Shown here: positions 17,547 through 26,258 of the stretch, one piece after another
How positions within the stretch are numbered: the stretch's first letter is position 1
How the letters are laid out: each line of letters starts with the position of its first letter
Source of the DNA: Mesorhizobium qingshengii
GTDB taxonomy: Bacteria > Pseudomonadota > Alphaproteobacteria > Rhizobiales > Rhizobiaceae
NCBI RefSeq assembly: GCF_027563465.1
Contig: NZ_JAPFQA010000011.1
Span: forward strand, 62,001 to 126,000
Length of the DNA stretch: 64,000 nucleotides
Direction of reading: 5' to 3'
Notes under the pieces: model-generated
Seen by the model: only the letters and a program-made list of their open reading frames with translations
Database searches by the model: none
Told to the model about the DNA's origin: nothing
Translations under genes and position numbers: made by a program

Positions 17547-18539
17547 TTGACCGACTTCATCGGACTGCCGAAAGCCGAAGTGCACATCCATATCGAGGGC
17601 TGCTTCGAGGCCGACGATGTGATCAGGAACTGCGAGGAGGCCGGCATCCCGCTGCGTGCGCCGCGCGACAGGCTCTTCGAAGCCCATGACCTCAAGAGCT
17701 TCCTCGAGATGCTCGACTGGTTGTGCGGGACATTCCGCACGCGCGAGCAACTGGCCACCACGGCCTACAAGTTCGCGCAGCGCATGGGCCGAAGCGGCGT
17801 GCGCTATGCCGACGTCATCGTCAACCCGACGCATTGGCCGCATTGGCACAAAGACGTTCCGGGGATGATCGACGCGTTCGATGCCGGTTTCGCGGCCGCC
17901 GAACAGGACGGGCACCCGCCGGTCGGGCTCTGCGTCAGCCTGCTTCGCACCCAGTCGGCGGCGGAAGCGATCGAGCTGGTGGAGTTGCTGAGCGCGATCA
18001 GGCACAGCCGTGTCGTCGCCTTGTCGATCGACGGCAACGAAGCGGCCGCCGGCCGCACCGGTCCACGCTTCGCCGAGGCGTTTCGCCGTGCCGGCGCGGC
18101 GGGCCTGCGGCGCACGGTTCATGCCGGCGAGTCGAGCGGCCCGGAAGGTGTTCGCGACGCAATCGAGCTGCTTGGCGCCGACCGCATCGACCATGGCGTG
18201 CGGGCAATCGAGGAGCCGGAACTCGTCGACATGCTGGCGCAAAGGCAGATTCCCCTGGGCGTCTGTCCGGTCTCCAATCTGGCGCTCGGCGTCTATCCCT
18301 CGCTTGCCGAACATCCGCTCGACGCCCTGCGCAAGGCCGGTGTCCCGGTCTCCATCAACACCGACGATCCGGCGCTGCTCGACACCACGCTTGAAGCCTC
18401 CTATGCCGCCTGCGCCGAGGCCTTCGCATGGGACAGCGAAACCATCCGCCAACTCGCCGCGACATCGGTGCATGCGAGCTACGCCGGCCCCGCGTTGAAG
18501 GCACGGATCCTGGCCGATCTGGCGGCCTGGCGGGGCTAG
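17547..18539 (+). CDS. Adenosine deaminase family protein
   Basis: A 330-residue metal-dependent amidohydrolase that deaminates adenosine or a related purine. Zinc ligands and catalytic residues are in place: HIHIEG (13-18), HAGE near 192, DHGVR near 213 and NTDDP near 271. The frame begins with TTG at 17547, six bases after GGGGAG; no ATG fits better. The length is usual for the family. Deciding between adenosine and adenine specificity needs alignment; many rhizobial members are annotated simply as adenosine deaminase. A single gene. Confidence 0.92.
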   Translation: MTDFIGLPKAEVHIHIEGCFEADDVIRNCEEAGIPLRAPRDRLFEAHDLKSFLEMLDWLCGTFRTREQLATTAYKFAQRMGRSGVRYADVIVNPTHWPHWHKDVPGMIDAFDAGFAAAEQDGHPPVGLCVSLLRTQSAAEAIELVELLSAIRHSRVVALSIDGNEAAAGRTGPRFAEAFRRAGAAGLRRTVHAGESSGPEGVRDAIELLGADRIDHGVRAIEEPELVDMLAQRQIPLGVCPVSNLALGVYPSLAEHPLDALRKAGVPVSINTDDPALLDTTLEASYAACAEAFAWDSETIRQLAATSVHASYAGPALKARILADLAAWRG

Positions 18540-18546
18540 CAAGGGT

Positions 18547-19845
18547 TCAATTCGCAGGCACTGTCCCAGCCTGCTGATCCGCGTCCGTCAGCGTCTGCAA
18601 GAACGCGACGATGTCGTCGATCTCGGCGTCGGTCAGCGCCGGCTTGTCGCCGGGCTTTTTGCCGTTGAAGGGCGGATCCTGATTCAAGTTCGGCCAGTAA
18701 GCCCTTGGCAGATCGTCATATTCGCGCACCGTGCCATCGGCGTTTTTCGGGTACCAGCGGCCTGGATCGCTGTCGCGGCTGGCATAGAAGGCGACCGCGT
18801 CGCGCAGCGTGTGGAAGGTGCCGTTGTGGAAGAAGCTTTTTCTCAGCGCGACGTTGCGCAGCGTCGGCGTCCTGAACAGGCCGCAATACTCAGCCCGGCC
18901 GTGGAAGTCGGTGCGCAGCGGTCCGCACAGGCCGAGATCGAAATAGGCGGGGTCGGCATTGGCCGGTATGGCCGGGTTGCGCGGCACCGCGACGGCGATC
19001 AGGCCATAGTCGGTGAACTGCGGCGGTTCGCCGTCATTGGCGGGTTCGCTCAGATGGCAACTGGCGCAATTGCCCTTGGACTCGTCCTCGAACAGCGCGC
19101 GGCCGCGCAGTTCCTGCGCCGTGAGCCGCGCCTTGCCGGCGAGGAAGGCGTCGTAGCGGCTGGAGTAGGGATAGAAGTCGGCGGCACTCTGCTCGAAGGT
19201 GCCCAGCGCCTCGGCGGCGGCGTCGAAGGCGTCGTCCGGGCGGTCGAAAACCTGGTCGCCGAAAGCGGCCTTGAATGCACCGGCATAGGCGGCCTTGCGC
19301 AGGGCAGCGGTAACGGCGGCGGCATCCTTGTTGGCCATCTCGAATGGCGACAGCAGCGGGATCTTGGCCTGATCCTTGCCGCGATCGGCACGGCCGTCCC
19401 AGGTCAGGCCGCCGGTCGGGCCGTTGTCGACGCTCTCGTCGCCCTCATCCTCGGAATCATGGAAATGCTCGGTGAAGGCGGGCACCGCCTGCAGGTAGCG
19501 AAGCGAAGGCACGGCGCGCAGCCCCGGCTGGTCGAGACGCGGCCCGCCCATCTCGACCGGTGCCGCCGAGACAGGGCCGAAGGCATGATGCGGGTCATGG
19601 CAGGACGAGCAGGCCTGCTTGCCCGATGCAGACAGCGACGGGTCGAAGAACATTTTACGGCTAAGCGCGGTCAGGGCGGCGGCCCGCGCGAAGGCATCCG
19701 CGCGGGATAGCGGCCCGGGATGGACGCTGCCGGTCCCGGCGCGGCCAATGCTTGCCGAGAAAATCGCGGCGATGCCGAGCATCGATGCGGCGATGATGCT
19801 CCTCTTCCATTGTCCTGCCGCCATGTCGTCCGGTCCGTTTTCCAC
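18547..19845 (-). CDS. Di-haem cytochrome c peroxidase-like protein
   Basis: A periplasmic peroxidase of the CcpA/MauG superfamily with two c-type haem sites, CSSCH (79-83) and CASCH near 260. A hydrophobic leader (SIIAASMLGIAAIFSASIG) exports it. A later His in FFHNGTFHTLRDAV and the conserved LRNVALRKSFFHNG region are typical. Start is GTG at 19845 or ATG at 19824. It is divergent from the acid phosphatase gene, with a Pho-box-like sequence between them nearer to the phosphatase. It may reduce hydrogen peroxide or oxidise another substrate. Confidence 0.9.
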   Translation of the reverse strand: MENGPDDMAAGQWKRSIIAASMLGIAAIFSASIGRAGTGSVHPGPLSRADAFARAAALTALSRKMFFDPSLSASGKQACSSCHDPHHAFGPVSAAPVEMGGPRLDQPGLRAVPSLRYLQAVPAFTEHFHDSEDEGDESVDNGPTGGLTWDGRADRGKDQAKIPLLSPFEMANKDAAAVTAALRKAAYAGAFKAAFGDQVFDRPDDAFDAAAEALGTFEQSAADFYPYSSRYDAFLAGKARLTAQELRGRALFEDESKGNCASCHLSEPANDGEPPQFTDYGLIAVAVPRNPAIPANADPAYFDLGLCGPLRTDFHGRAEYCGLFRTPTLRNVALRKSFFHNGTFHTLRDAVAFYASRDSDPGRWYPKNADGTVREYDDLPRAYWPNLNQDPPFNGKKPGDKPALTDAEIDDIVAFLQTLTDADQQAGTVPAN

Positions 19846-19967
19846 TCCGCCAATCTGGGACCTGCATTGCTACGGATTGATGACCGTGTCGGATCAAGAT
19901 GCATGTCACCTGCGCAGCGGCCCGCAGGCGTATCGGCTGATTTCAGTGACGTTGCGCGGAACGGCCA

Positions 19968-19985
19968 CTGTCACAAAGCTGACAA
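19968..19985. promoter_or_regulatory. Pho-box-like site upstream of the acid phosphatase gene
   Basis: CTGTCACAAAGCTGACAA fits the PhoB consensus CTGTCATAAATCTGTCAC at 14 of 18 positions, with the two half-sites 11 bp apart as required. It lies 58 bp before the phosphatase start. PhoB control under phosphate limitation is inferred. Confidence 0.68.
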
Positions 19986-20043
19986 GCGCCGGTTCTAGCG
20001 TCCACGGGTTCCTCCAGCCACTCCCCAGCCACGAGGCGTTCCC

Positions 20044-21576
20044 ATGACCAGGTCTTTGCTCTCCCTCTGCCTCGCCTCCACGGCGCTGGCATCGCTTGCC
20101 GCCGCCGCCAACGCCGCCCCTCCCGGTTACGACAAGATCGACACCGTCGTCGTCATCTATGCCGAGAATCGCAGCTTCGATAATCTTTATGGCGGTTTCC
20201 CCGGCGCCAACGGCCTGGCCAATGTGTCGGCCGGCCAGGCGCGCCAGCTCGACCGCGACGGCAAGCCGCTCGCCGAACTGCCGCCGGCCTGGGGCGGCCT
20301 GACCGCCAAGGGGGTGACGCCGCCGGTGACCGAGGAGCAGTCGGCGCACCTGGCCAATGCCAGCTTCGCCATCGACGATCCCAAGGGCTTCAACGAACAG
20401 ACCTCGGTGATCACGCGCGACCTCTGGCACCGCTTCTACCAGGAGCAGATGCAGATCGATGGCGGCCGCAACGACAAGTTCGTGGCCTGGGCCGATTCAG
20501 GCAGCCTGGTGATGGGCCATTATGACGGCTCGGTGCTGCCGATGTGGGCGGTGGCGAAGAAATACGTGCTGGCCGACAATTTCTTCCAGGGCGCCTTCGG
20601 CGGCTCCTTCCTCAACCATTTCATGCTCGCTTGCGCCTGTGTGCCGGTCTATCCCAATGCCGACACCAGCCCGGTGAAGGGACAGATCGCCGTCGTCGAG
20701 GCCGATGGTACAACGCTGAAGGTCGCCGACAACTCGCCGGCCTCGGCGCTTGGCGGCGCGCCGAAATTCGTCAATGACGGCGCCATCACGCCCGACTTTC
20801 ATGCCGTCAACACCATGCAGCCACCCTATCAGCCGAGCAACAACAAGCCGGCCGCGGGCGGCGATCCGGCCCTGGCCGATCCGTCCGCGGCGAGCACGCT
20901 GCCGCCGCAGCACGACATCACCATCGGCGACCTCCTGTCGCTGAAGGGCGTCGGCTGGGCCTGGTATGCCGGCGCCTGGCAGGCAACGCTGGACGGCAAG
21001 AACGCGACGCCGGTGCCGAACTTCCAGTTCCATCACCAGCCGTTCAACTACTTCGCCGCCTACGCGCCCGGCACCGCCGCGCGGGCCGAGCATCTGCGGG
21101 ATGGCGGCATGGACGGCGCTGCCTTCATCAAGGACATAGACGACGGCAAGCTGCCGGCCGTCACCTTCTACAAGCCGCAGGGCAACCTCAACGAACATGG
21201 CGGCTATACCGATGTGTCGAGCGGCGACCAGCATCTCGCCGATGTCGTCTCGCATCTCGAGAAAAGCCCGCAATGGAGCCACATGCTGGTGGTCGTCACC
21301 TATGACGAGAATGGCGGCTTCTGGGACCATGTCGCGCCGCCGAAGGCCGACCGCTGGGGGCCGGGCAACCGCATCCCCGCCTTCATCATCTCGCCCTATG
21401 CGAAGATGGGTACCGTCGACCACACCCAATACGACACGACATCGATCCTGCGCTTCATCACGGCGCGCTACGACCTGCCGGTGCTTTCCGGCATCGTCGC
21501 CCGCGACAAAGCACTGCGCAACAACGACCAGCCGCCGATGGGGGATCTCTCCGCCGCGCTGGACCTCGGCCGGTAG
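20044..21576 (+). CDS. Secreted acid phosphatase / phosphoesterase (AcpA-phospholipase C family)
   Basis: A 510-residue exported phosphoesterase. Signal peptide LLSLCLASTALASLAAAANA ends with cleavage before APPGYD. The family motif VVVIYAENRSFDNLYGGFPG (metal and nucleophile region) follows at about 38-56. Later EHGGYTDVSSGDQHL and YDENGGFWDHVAPPK complete the metal site. It probably releases phosphate from organic phosphates outside the inner membrane. The Pho-box-like site 58 bp upstream supports phosphate-starvation control. Divergent from the di-haem peroxidase gene. Confidence 0.9.
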   Translation: MTRSLLSLCLASTALASLAAAANAAPPGYDKIDTVVVIYAENRSFDNLYGGFPGANGLANVSAGQARQLDRDGKPLAELPPAWGGLTAKGVTPPVTEEQSAHLANASFAIDDPKGFNEQTSVITRDLWHRFYQEQMQIDGGRNDKFVAWADSGSLVMGHYDGSVLPMWAVAKKYVLADNFFQGAFGGSFLNHFMLACACVPVYPNADTSPVKGQIAVVEADGTTLKVADNSPASALGGAPKFVNDGAITPDFHAVNTMQPPYQPSNNKPAAGGDPALADPSAASTLPPQHDITIGDLLSLKGVGWAWYAGAWQATLDGKNATPVPNFQFHHQPFNYFAAYAPGTAARAEHLRDGGMDGAAFIKDIDDGKLPAVTFYKPQGNLNEHGGYTDVSSGDQHLADVVSHLEKSPQWSHMLVVVTYDENGGFWDHVAPPKADRWGPGNRIPAFIISPYAKMGTVDHTQYDTTSILRFITARYDLPVLSGIVARDKALRNNDQPPMGDLSAALDLGR

Positions 21577-21604
21577 GCGGGCATATCCTTGGCGCGATGT
21601 GTTT

Positions 21605-22213
21605 CTAGCCGCCATTCACCAGGGCAAGAATGAGCTTCTGGAGATTGCCGCCCTGGCCGAATTCGACGCGATCGAAATCGCGGCTGGCCTGCACCCGCGC
21701 CCTGGAGATCGCGTCCAGCCGCTTGACCACCTCGGCCCTGGTCTTGCTGCATTTAGGATCATCGGCGACGGTCAGGCCGTCCGTCGCCACTTCGATGTCG
21801 TGGACCATCTGTACTACGCTGGCGCCATGCACCTTCTCATGGGCGCTGACGCCGGCGATGAAGACCTCCCAATTCTTCTGGACGGCGGGCGGCAGGGGCG
21901 CGGAAGGGCTGGGCAAGGTGTAGGTGATGATCAGTTTCGGCCGCGCCGCCGTCAGCACGCAGTCCTTGCCCCTGGGCTTGTAGTCTCTGACCCCCCAGGT
22001 CAGCTTGAAATTGGTGTAGGCGATGGTGCGCGTCTTGGCGCCCCGGATCAGCGGCCCGTTCTCGCCGATCGACCGGTAGAGCTGCTCACCGGACTGGCCC
22101 GATATGGCGTAGGTCTCGACCTTCTCGACCGGTTTCCAGTCGGCACGGGCGGACAGCGGCAGGGCCAGCAGGGCAGCCAGCAACAGGCACAGACGAACAC
22201 AGGCTCTCAACAC
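21605..22213 (-). CDS. DUF922 secreted protein with zinc-protease motif
   Basis: A 202-residue exported protein (signal peptide up to ALPLSARA) of the DUF922 family. HEKVH at 125-129 is an HExxH zinc-metalloprotease motif, followed by GASVVQMVHD. The final third is helical. DUF922 proteins are predicted metalloproteases; their substrates are unknown. Start GTG at 22213 with GGAGAG just upstream. Convergent with the phosphatase gene, with only 28 bp between stops. Confidence 0.85.
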   Translation of the reverse strand: MLRACVRLCLLLAALLALPLSARADWKPVEKVETYAISGQSGEQLYRSIGENGPLIRGAKTRTIAYTNFKLTWGVRDYKPRGKDCVLTAARPKLIITYTLPSPSAPLPPAVQKNWEVFIAGVSAHEKVHGASVVQMVHDIEVATDGLTVADDPKCSKTRAEVVKRLDAISRARVQASRDFDRVEFGQGGNLQKLILALVNGG

Positions 22214-22319
22214 GGCTCTCCGCGAAATCAGGACGACCCTGCCGCAACGGGCAATGCCATCGGATGGCTTTTCCTATATGCTGCCACGGGGTGAGGCCGC
22301 AAATGTGGAGGGGGAAATC

Positions 22320-22817
22320 ATGAGAACGAACTGTCTTATAATCGCCGGCGCGGTGGCGGCGCTGCAGGCCGCGCAGCCGGCGCTTGCCGCGTCGTGCAGC
22401 GGCTGGAGCGCGAAGATGGAGGAAGACGAGGGCGGCAAGGTGCTGACGGCCTCGGTCTGCGGCGGGCCGAAAGGCGATGCGTATCTGATGCTGGCCTGTT
22501 TCGACACGCCGGTGCTGAGCTACGACCTCGGCACCGCCGGCCAGCAATTGGAGCCTGGCATCAGCGGCTCTTTCGACTTCAAGGCCGACGGCAAGACGGT
22601 GACGAAAACGCTGCAGCTGGAGGCCATGTACAATTACTTCGTGGTGGATCTGGCCAAGGGCGATCCGCTGCTGGACCTGCTGCGTTCGAAGGGCGAGGTG
22701 AGCATCAGCGCCGCCAAATACGGCCAGGGCAGCTTTCCGCTGAAGGGCTCGAGCGCGGCGATCGGAAAGGTGCTGGCGCAGTGCGGCAAGGCCAAGGCCA
22801 GCGACGACGGGGATTGA
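22320..22817 (+). CDS. Secreted hypothetical protein, two to four cysteines
   Basis: A 165-residue exported protein. Signal peptide up to AAQPALAA; the mature part starts SCSGWSAKMEEDEGG and has cysteines in ASVCGG, LACFDT and AQCGK that may pair. Ends with an acidic tail. The ATG has a strong GGAGGGGG site upstream. No family recognised. Divergent from the DUF922 gene. Confidence 0.7.
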   Translation: MRTNCLIIAGAVAALQAAQPALAASCSGWSAKMEEDEGGKVLTASVCGGPKGDAYLMLACFDTPVLSYDLGTAGQQLEPGISGSFDFKADGKTVTKTLQLEAMYNYFVVDLAKGDPLLDLLRSKGEVSISAAKYGQGSFPLKGSSAAIGKVLAQCGKAKASDDGD

Positions 22818-22919
22818 TCGGCGGCGTTGTTGCGACGTTCAGCCGGGGCTTGGCCACTCCGATATCCTTTCGCTCAACGCAGCGTTGCCGACTCTGGCGC
22901 CTCGCGTTAAGCGGACATC

Positions 22920-23372
22920 ATGATCGAGTTCCGCCGCGCGCAAGCATCCGACCTGCCTGATATCGTCGCCATGCTGGCCGATGATCGGCTAGGGGCCGGC
23001 CGTGAGGACGCCTCGATGCCGCTGGCGCGCGGTTATGTCGATGCGTTCAACGCCATCGACGCCGATCCCAATCAGCTTCTGGCGGTGGCCGTGGATGGCG
23101 CCGAGGTGATCGGCACCTTGCAGATCACCTTCCTTGTCGGGCTCTCGCGCAAGGGCGGCTGGCGCGGGCAGATCGAGGCGGTCCGGGTCGCCAGCCACCG
23201 GCGCTCGGGCGGTATCGGCAGGCGGATGATCGACTGGGCGATCGCGCAATGCCGGGCGCGCGGCTGCGGCCTCGTCCAACTCACCACCGACAAGGGGCGG
23301 GCGGACGCACACCGCTTCTACGAGAGCCTCGGCTTCACCGGCAGCCATCTCGGCTACAAGATGACTTTATAG
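22920..23372 (+). CDS. GNAT-family N-acetyltransferase
   Basis: A 150-residue single-domain GNAT enzyme that transfers an acetyl group from acetyl-CoA. The acetyl-CoA pyrophosphate loop is VASHRRSGGIGRRM near residues 97-110, the preceding strand is GQIEAVRV, and motif B ends with DAHRFYESLGF. The acceptor is unknown. No strong ribosome binding site was seen. It stands between an exported hypothetical gene and the aminotransferase gene. Confidence 0.88.
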   Translation: MIEFRRAQASDLPDIVAMLADDRLGAGREDASMPLARGYVDAFNAIDADPNQLLAVAVDGAEVIGTLQITFLVGLSRKGGWRGQIEAVRVASHRRSGGIGRRMIDWAIAQCRARGCGLVQLTTDKGRADAHRFYESLGFTGSHLGYKMTL

Positions 23373-23462
23373 GCGCTTGCGAACTTCTGCTGGTTCCGGG
23401 CCGGCAGCGACTGGCGTATACCGGAAGTCGCTCAGGCTCTATTCAAATTGCCGGGGAGGGCT

Positions 23463-23491
23463 GATATAGGTCAGTCAGGTTGACCTATATC
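23463..23491. promoter_or_regulatory. Perfect 11-bp inverted repeat before the aminotransferase gene
   Basis: GATATAGGTCA (23463-23473) and TGACCTATATC (23481-23491) are exact inverted repeats with a 7-bp spacer. They end 22 bp before the TTG start and just before its GGGAGG site. This fits an operator for a dimeric regulator or a 5'-leader hairpin; there is no U tract to suggest a terminator. Confidence 0.72.
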
Positions 23492-23513
23492 CAGTTGTCG
23501 CGGGAGGCGCGCT

Positions 23514-24737
23514 TTGACCTTGATGAATCTGTTGGCTTCGCGCTCGTCGCGCATGAAGGCGTCCGAAATCCGCGAGTTGCTGAAGCTGCTCGACCAGCCC
23601 GACATCATCTCGTTCGCCGGCGGCATTCCCGATCCGGCGCTGTTCCCGACCGAGGCGATCCGCGATGCCTATGCTTCGGTGCTGGGCGGAAGCGAGGCGG
23701 GGGCGGCGCTGCAGTACCAGGTCTCGGAAGGCTATCTGCCGTTGCGGCGCTGGCTGGCCGGGCAGATGGGCAAGCTCGGCATCGCCTGCGACGAAGCTAA
23801 CATCTTCATCACTTCCGGGTCGCAGCAGGCGCTGGATTATCTCGGCAAGCTGTTCCTGTCGCCGGGCGATACCGCATTGGTGACATGGCCGACCTATCTC
23901 GGCGCGCTGCAGGCCTTCAACGCCTACGAGCCGCGCTATGACCGGCTGCGGCCAGAAGGCGGCAACATGACGCCCGATGCCTATCGGGCGGCGGCGGCCC
24001 CCACAACTTTTTCAAGAGGGGGCGGCAAGGTCAAGTTCGCCTATCTGGTGCCGGATTTCGCCAACCCGACCGGCGAGACCCTGAATCGCCAGCAGCGCGA
24101 GGCGGTGCTCGACCTCGCCGGCGAGCTCGACATCGCCGTCATCGAGGATGCCGCCTATCGCGCGCTGCGCTATGACGGCGAGGGCGTGCCGCCGATCCTG
24201 GCGCTCGATTGCATCAGGTCCGGCGGCATCGACAAGGCGCGCACGCTCTATTGCGGCTCGTTCTCGAAAATCCTGTCGCCGGGCATGCGCGTCGGCTGGG
24301 TGTGCGCGCCGCGCCACGTGGTCGAGAAGCTGGTGCTGATGAAGCAGGCCTCCGACCTGCACAGCCCGTCGATCAACCAGGTGGTGATGCACCGCGTGGC
24401 CGAGGCCGTGTTCGACGGCCAGGTGGAAAAACTGATCGGCGCCTATCGCGAGCGCCGCGACGGCCTGCTCGCGGCACTCGAGGCCAACATGCCGAAAGGC
24501 GTGACCTGGAGCCGCCCGGAAGGCGGCATGTTCGTCTGGGTGACGCTGCCCGAGGGCTCCGATGCCACCGCGCTTCTGGCACGGTCGGTGAAGGAGGCGC
24601 GCGTCGCCTTCGTGCCCGGCAACGCCTTCTATGCCGACGGCAGCGGGCGCAACACGCTGCGGCTGTCCTTCACGCTGGCCGACCGCCGCGCGGTGACCGA
24701 GGGCATCCCCCGGCTGGCGGCCATCCTGAAGGGGTAA
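23514..24737 (+). CDS. PLP-dependent aminotransferase (class I/II, LysN/aminoadipate type)
   Basis: A 407-residue fold-type I aminotransferase that moves amino groups between amino and keto acids using pyridoxal phosphate. Features: FAGGIPDPALFP near the N-terminus, TSGSQQALDYLGKL (phosphate loop region), VPDFANPTGE (conserved Asn), EDAAYRALRYDG (conserved Asp) and SFSKILSPGMRVGW with the Schiff-base Lys near 259. It resembles 2-aminoadipate/valine-type enzymes, but substrate cannot be assigned. TTG at 23514 sits six bases after GGGAGG; ATG at 23523 is possible. A perfect inverted repeat precedes it. Confidence 0.9.
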   Translation: MTLMNLLASRSSRMKASEIRELLKLLDQPDIISFAGGIPDPALFPTEAIRDAYASVLGGSEAGAALQYQVSEGYLPLRRWLAGQMGKLGIACDEANIFITSGSQQALDYLGKLFLSPGDTALVTWPTYLGALQAFNAYEPRYDRLRPEGGNMTPDAYRAAAAPTTFSRGGGKVKFAYLVPDFANPTGETLNRQQREAVLDLAGELDIAVIEDAAYRALRYDGEGVPPILALDCIRSGGIDKARTLYCGSFSKILSPGMRVGWVCAPRHVVEKLVLMKQASDLHSPSINQVVMHRVAEAVFDGQVEKLIGAYRERRDGLLAALEANMPKGVTWSRPEGGMFVWVTLPEGSDATALLARSVKEARVAFVPGNAFYADGSGRNTLRLSFTLADRRAVTEGIPRLAAILKG

Positions 24738-24789
24738 GGCCTGGTCTAGATGATGCGCCTCCGGTTTGTGCTGGAGGGATGAGCTAATA

Positions 24790-24975
24790 GCTGAAGTTGG
24801 CGCCGCCCCTCATCGCCCTGCCGGGCACTTCTCCCCGTATGGTGACGGGGAGAAGGGGCTGGTCGCAACATTGGTGCCCTTCTTGCACCGGTTGCGATTG
24901 GCAAAACCATCGATGGCAGCGCCCCTCTCCCCGTTCTACGGGGAGAGGATGCCGGCAGGCAGGTGAGGGGCAGCG
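24790..24975. repeat. Intergenic palindromic repeat
   Basis: Most of the 338-bp gap 24738-25075 is a repeat of short palindromes (CTCCCCGTATGGTGACGGGG, CTCCCCGTTCTACGGGGAG) bounded by GCCCCTCA near 24797 and TGAGGGGC near 24964, which are inverted. Same general type as 2527-2669 and 49180-49345. No gene is seen. Confidence 0.65.
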
Positions 24976-25075
24976 CAAACGCCCGGAGATGACGAAGTCG
25001 CCCTGGCCCGCTAGTTCCCGCATTGACGGCGCCCTGTCCGAACCTAAATTCGGAGCCTTGCCAGGAGGAATTTGC

Positions 25076-25504
25076 ATGGAAACCCAGGAACTGCATCGCG
25101 GCCGTCTCATCGATCATATCCAGCTGGTGGTCAGGGATCTTCCTGCCAGCCGGCGTTTCTACGAGGCGGTCTTGCGGGCGCTCGACGTTGCGATCGGTGG
25201 TGTCGGCGAGGACTATTTCTGGGCCGACGAACTGTTCGTCTCCAGTGCCGACAGCCAGGCGGCCCTGGGACAACTCACCGGCCGCCATCATCTGGCCTTC
25301 CAGGCCAAGGATCGCGCCATGGTCGATGCCTTCCACAAGGCTGGGCTCGCCGGCGGCGGCAAGGACAATGGCGCGCCGGGCGAGCGGCCCTATCATCCCG
25401 GCTACTACGCCGCCTTCCTGCTCGATCCGGACGGCAACAACATCGAGGCCGTCCATCACGGCCCAGCCACGCGCAGCGCGGCCTCGGTGAAGATCACGTT
25501 CTGA
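25076..25504 (+). CDS. VOC-family (glyoxalase/dioxygenase fold) protein
   Basis: A 142-residue single vicinal-oxygen-chelate domain protein. LIDHIQLVVRDLPASRRFYEAVL carries the first metal His, HHLAFQAKDRAMVDAFHKAGL the second, and YYAAFLLDPDGNNIEAVHH the terminal Glu. AGGAGGAA lies five bases before the ATG. Members include glyoxalase-like and resistance proteins; the substrate is unknown. Confidence 0.88.
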   Translation: METQELHRGRLIDHIQLVVRDLPASRRFYEAVLRALDVAIGGVGEDYFWADELFVSSADSQAALGQLTGRHHLAFQAKDRAMVDAFHKAGLAGGGKDNGAPGERPYHPGYYAAFLLDPDGNNIEAVHHGPATRSAASVKITF

Positions 25505-25702
25505 GCGACTGTCTGGAAATTCTGCTCCGGCGCCCATCAGCGGCGTTTTCCGCGCTTGCGGATTCGAGCCGACTGAAATCCACGTCAGTACGGTCACGTC
25601 GAGAAACGGTGATCTCGGAATTCTCTCGATCCAGACCACGGAACGCCATTGCAGCGCTATCCACAGGATTCGGTCCAACTTGGACGGGACCAGCCAGCAG
25701 CC

Positions 25703-25930
25703 CTACGGCTGGGTACGCTCGGCTATGGCGAACGCCTGTAGGTTCTTGGCCTTGCCTTGGTCTTCATCGGCATGGGCTATGATCGAAAAGAACGCCGCGC
25801 GGGCGATGTCTTTTTTCGAGGCCTTCGGGTGCTCTTTCCTTGCCGCCTTGATCAACTGCCTTGGCGTCATCTCAGGGGTCACAACCCGCATAAGGGTGTC
25901 GGCGATCGCCTGCATGTCGTCCGCTTCCAT
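25703..25930 (-). CDS. Small hypothetical protein
   Basis: A 75-residue helical protein (MEADDMQAIADTLMRVVTPE, then PRQLIKAARKEHPKASKKDIARAAFFSII). ATG at 25930 has GGGAG eight bases upstream, better than a TTG at 25957. The basic central helix suggests nucleic-acid or protein binding, but no family is recognised. The 198 bp on its 3' side (25505-25702) show nothing. Confidence 0.62.
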   Translation of the reverse strand: MEADDMQAIADTLMRVVTPEMTPRQLIKAARKEHPKASKKDIARAAFFSIIAHADEDQGKAKNLQAFAIAERTQP

Positions 25931-25957
25931 AATCGGAACTCCCAACCAGTCCACCAA

Positions 25958-26258
25958 ACGGAAGCTACCACGGCGGTCAGTGAGCGGCTACCCGCGGCGC
26001 AACGCGGCGGGATGCGGCGTTGCATCGATTTGGCAGCCTTTGGCTTAAGCCGCACTACCACGTTTGAACATGGTGCAACGCGTCGGTTGATGCATTAAAA
26101 TTTTACATAATCTTGGATTCTGCCGGTGCCTCATCCTGTTCGCGCCGGTGGCGACGCAATGGTTTGCGCCGTGATACCCAACCCGATGGCAATGCCATTC
26201 GCCTAGTGCGGAATCCGCGACAATCCCATTAGACCGGCGCTGCAGGAGATGCGGATTC
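25958..26258. other. Spacer upstream of the CmoB-like gene
   Basis: 301 bp without a gene. It contains an AT-rich stretch around 26094-26114 that could hold a promoter, and a CAGGAG site at 26242-26247 for the next gene. Confidence 0.5.
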
